Shown here: in pieces, positions 5,798-6,913 of the stretch
How positions within the stretch are numbered: the first letter of the stretch is position 1
How the letters are laid out: each line of letters starts with the position of its first letter
Assembly: GCA_946534895.1 (NCBI GenBank)
Contig: CAMNDE010000125.1
Coordinates: forward strand, 1 to 6,913
Length of the DNA: 6,913 nt
Direction of reading: 5' to 3'
Origin: UBA2943 sp946534895
Lineage (GTDB): Bacteria; Bacillota; Clostridia; Christensenellales; Aristaeellaceae
Program-made: the position numbers and the translations under genes
The notes under the pieces: model-generated
Told to the model about the DNA's origin: nothing
Database searches by the model: none
Seen by the model: the letters and a program-made list of their open reading frames with translations, nothing else

Positions 5798-6909
5798 ACT
5801 GCAGGCACCTCCGTGATCACAATCGCGTCTGAGGACGTGCGCCCGCCGCCGGACGGCTCATTGATGACCTCATCGCCCCAGACCATGATGGACGAGTTTC
5901 CCCCGTCCAGGTTATAGGCCGCTTTGCAGCCCAGACGTTCAAACAGTGCGGACATTTCCTGAAGCGTCATGCCGTCGGAATCCCCGCGGCCGTCCACCAC
6001 CACCAGGCAGTAATGTCCTTTCTCATAGTATCCGATCGCCGTTCTCGGGTTCGCGGACTGGATCCGGCGCGTAGATGAGAAGGAGGTAATCGCCTCCCCT
6101 TCACTGTTGAGCAGGGAGGGGCCGAAGGTCCAGGCCTGCCAGGCGCCGTCTTCAATAGCCTCCTGCACACTGAACTCCGCGCCGGGAATCACGCGCATGG
6201 TTCCGTCATAGTACAGAACGCATACATCACAGTCCGTGGCGTTGGCCCGGTAGATCACGCCGTTGCGGATCACCACGCCTTCGTTCGTGTTCCCGTAGTA
6301 GTCACCGTTCACGGCCACCAGCGCATTGGCGCTCTCGGCCATGGAAAGAATGGAATCCCGGTATCCGCTGCCGTAGGTGCCTTTCGCAAGCACCGTCTGC
6401 AGCGCTGTCACGTCCTTCAGGTAAATATCCGCGAGGTAATAGGTCACGCCGTTTTCCGTCACTTTCTCAATGCTCACGGAAACCTGATCGCTGGCATAGC
6501 TGTCCTCCGTGGATGTGACTTCCTCGGTGTATACCTCAGCAAACTTGTCCTCCATGGCGGTGTCATCCGTTTCTTCCACCGCGCTGGCGCCGTCCGCGGC
6601 ACTGCCGCCCTTTTCGCTCATGCCGCCGGCGTTTGTGCCTTTCCCACTGGAACCCTGCCCTCTGCCGCGGCCGCCTCTGGCCATCAGGGAGACGCCCGTA
6701 TCCGTCATCACGGAAGTGTCCCCGCCGTACCCGACCACGCCGTCCGCCACCTCCATGATGCCGGTCTTCCGGTTCGGGTTCTCAATCACAATGCCCATGC
6801 TCTCCTGCTGCCTGGGCAGCACATGATGGAACAGGGCAAAGATCACCAGCGCCACGCCTGTCAGAACTATATCCAGCAGCAGCTTTTTCCAGATACTGCG
6901 TTTCATCAT
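5794..6909 (-). CDS. Membrane-anchored phosphodiester glycosidase family protein (NAGPA domain)
   Basis: A 371-residue protein. Residues about 8-28 form one hydrophobic segment after a basic start (MMKRSIWKK), which suits a signal anchor placing the rest outside the cell. Residues 77-120 are a Gly/Ser/Arg-rich, low-complexity linker. From about 145 to the end it reads as a phosphodiester glycosidase (NAGPA, PF09992) domain: AVNGDYYG (199-206), NPRTAIGYY (287-295), VVVDGRGDSDGMT (303-315), YNLDGGNSSIM (332-342) and GGGRTSSDAI (354-363). The family includes the mammalian uncovering enzyme that removes GlcNAc from GlcNAc-1-phosphodiesters; in bacteria these proteins are often labelled exopolysaccharide-related and their substrates are mostly unknown. 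The natural substrate here, perhaps a phosphodiester-containing wall or capsule polymer, is inference. The start is set by MM just before the anchor; the window ends four bases upstream, so a longer N-terminus or an overlap with a preceding gene cannot be excluded. It overlaps the next gene by four bases (ATGA). Confidence 0.9.
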   Translation of the reverse strand: MMKRSIWKKLLLDIVLTGVALVIFALFHHVLPRQQESMGIVIENPNRKTGIMEVADGVVGYGGDTSVMTDTGVSLMARGGRGRGQGSSGKGTNAGGMSEKGGSAADGASAVEETDDTAMEDKFAEVYTEEVTSTEDSYASDQVSVSIEKVTENGVTYYLADIYLKDVTALQTVLAKGTYGSGYRDSILSMAESANALVAVNGDYYGNTNEGVVIRNGVIYRANATDCDVCVLYYDGTMRVIPGAEFSVQEAIEDGAWQAWTFGPSLLNSEGEAITSFSSTRRIQSANPRTAIGYYEKGHYCLVVVDGRGDSDGMTLQEMSALFERLGCKAAYNLDGGNSSIMVWGDEVINEPSGGGRTSSDAIVITEVPAV

Positions 6910-6913
6910 CCAT

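Noticed and set aside
579..6909. A CotH-type kinase in the operon, expected beside VTC and DUF4956
   Set aside because: None of the seven proteins shows a CotH kinase core; it may lie outside the window or be absent.
1..6913. CRISPR array, insertion sequence, tRNA or rRNA
   Set aside because: No regularly spaced identical repeats, transposase motifs, terminal inverted repeats, or tRNA/rRNA signatures were seen.

Overview
The window is a compact, GC-rich stretch in which every convincing gene lies on the minus strand, so transcription runs from right to left. Strong AGGAGG-type ribosome-binding sites, two GTG starts, gene overlaps of 4-8 bases, the style of the two-component proteins and a Cthe_2159-type beta-helix protein all point to a low-complexity-envelope, Gram-positive Bacillota. 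I infer a Clostridia/Lachnospiraceae-like or related gut lineage from protein style only; no marker gene is present.

Layout in transcription order: (1) 6909-5794, a membrane-anchored phosphodiester glycosidase (NAGPA domain); (2) 5797-5588, a 65-69 residue protein with two membrane segments, not recognised; (3) 5591-3891, a secreted Cthe_2159-like (PF14262-type) beta-helix carbohydrate-binding protein with a Gly/Arg/Trp tail; (4) 3888-3172, a VTC-type polyphosphate polymerase domain protein; (5) 3179-2514, a DUF4956 membrane protein; (6) 2460-1783, an OmpR/PhoB-type response regulator; (7) 1790-579, a membrane sensor histidine kinase. Most junctions overlap or nearly touch (ATGA and GTGA overlaps, a 2-base gap, two 8-base overlaps), with the largest gap only about 32-53 bases. 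A strong hairpin terminator begins at the last base of the kinase stop codon. This is therefore very likely one operon whose promoter lies beyond the right edge.

A reasonable reading, which is inference, is a cell-surface polymer module. A cytoplasmic triphosphate-tunnel polymerase is paired with a membrane protein (DUF4956), while a secreted sugar-binding beta-helix and an extracytoplasmic phosphodiester glycosidase act outside, and a dedicated two-component system closes the operon. The VTC-DUF4956 pairing is a recurring neighbourhood in bacteria, often beside CotH-type kinases; here no CotH gene is visible and the partners are a Cthe_2159-like protein and a NAGPA enzyme.

The left 530 bases hold no convincing gene. 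They contain the operon terminator, an isolated perfect hairpin, a plausible minus-strand extended -10 promoter at 251-279, and to its left about 245 bases dense in inverted repeats, including four evenly spaced CCGG motifs able to form mutually exclusive hairpins. This may be a 5' leader or small RNA for something beyond the left edge; I could not match it to a known RNA class.
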